A stretch of 64,000 nt of DNA from contig NZ_CP040330.1 of NCBI RefSeq assembly GCF_005576615.1, positions 2,294,001 to 2,358,000 of the forward strand, read 5' to 3'. Both the position numbers and the translations under genes were made by a program. The notes under the pieces are model-generated. The model was not told where the DNA came from, did no database searches, and saw nothing but the letters and a program-made list of their open reading frames with translations. Below, one piece after another: positions 63,954 to 64,000 of the stretch; position 1 is the stretch's first letter; the number at the start of each line of letters is the position of its first letter. This DNA comes from Natrinema versiforme. Lineage in GTDB: Archaea; Halobacteriota; Halobacteria; Halobacteriales; Natrialbaceae.

Positions 63954-64000
63954 TTACGAGGAGTCCGTCGGCAGCGCGGCTCGCCTGAACCAGAAGTCGG
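63954..64000 (-). CDS. Possible C-terminal end of a gene leaving the window
   Basis: On the minus strand a frame is open from the window edge to TAA at 63954 and reads DFWFRRAALPTDSS. This could be the tail of the next gene upstream of the SDR. Only 14 residues are visible, so it could be chance. Confidence 0.3.
   Translation of the reverse strand, partial: DFWFRRAALPTDSS

Overview
The window is chromosomal DNA from a haloarchaeon. The evidence is very high GC, strongly acidic proteomes in nearly every gene, many CTCGAG hexamers, leaderless starts with TATA-like boxes about 27 bases upstream, Tat lipoproteins, a HalOD1 protein, archaeal RNase P proteins, a proteasome alpha subunit and SBDS. 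Codon and family character point to the Haloterrigena/Natrinema group, but this is an inference. No rRNA, tRNA, CRISPR array or intact insertion sequence was recognised.

Layout. 1-10.5 kb: the end of an archaeal methionine adenosyltransferase, an MFS exporter, ThiI, two poorly known proteins, cysteine synthase, a thioredoxin-like protein, a DUF255/YyaL-type protein, and a coupled thyA-folA pair. 10.8-20.5 kb: a CPBP membrane protease, a winged-helix regulator with its membrane partner, a zone of decayed gene fragments, purD, a class III aminotransferase, an MgtC/DUF4010 membrane protein with a PadR regulator, a spacer with a candidate structured RNA, and a lipoprotein packed with N-glycosylation sequons. 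20.9-27.8 kb: an OPT peptide transporter overlapping a free-standing PqqD-like protein, then folD and glyA, which with thyA and folA supply one-carbon metabolism. 28-35 kb: a CHAT (caspase-like) protease, a TbsP-type regulator, and the conserved archaeal RNase P-proteasome-SBDS block. 35-45.5 kb: FUN14, HflX, a thiolase/DUF35 pair in which the thiolase appears to lack its nucleophilic cysteine, and several haloarchaea-specific proteins. 45.8-50 kb: a large clade-2-type catalase, a Na+/H+ antiporter and a lipoprotein.

The most interesting region is 50.2-55.8 kb. It holds two radical SAM/SPASM proteins, a PaaB-like partner of the Htur_1727 type coupled to one of them by a GTGA overlap, a 101-residue protein with a C-terminal CGCGG motif (candidate ribosomally made, radical-SAM-modified peptide), a ubiquitin-like MoaD/ThiS-type protein ending in Cys-Cys instead of Gly-Gly, a tiny zinc ribbon, and a 12-helix membrane protein with haem-copper-oxidase-like histidines. 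One radical SAM protein also resembles AhbC of the siroheme-dependent haem route, so the locus may link haem synthesis, peptide modification and a membrane oxidase-like protein.

56-64 kb: an acyl-CoA (propionyl/acetyl-CoA) carboxylase set, pccA, pccB and a small third subunit, split by an oppositely oriented SPFH protein, followed by a sodium-dependent SNF transporter and an SDR dehydrogenase.
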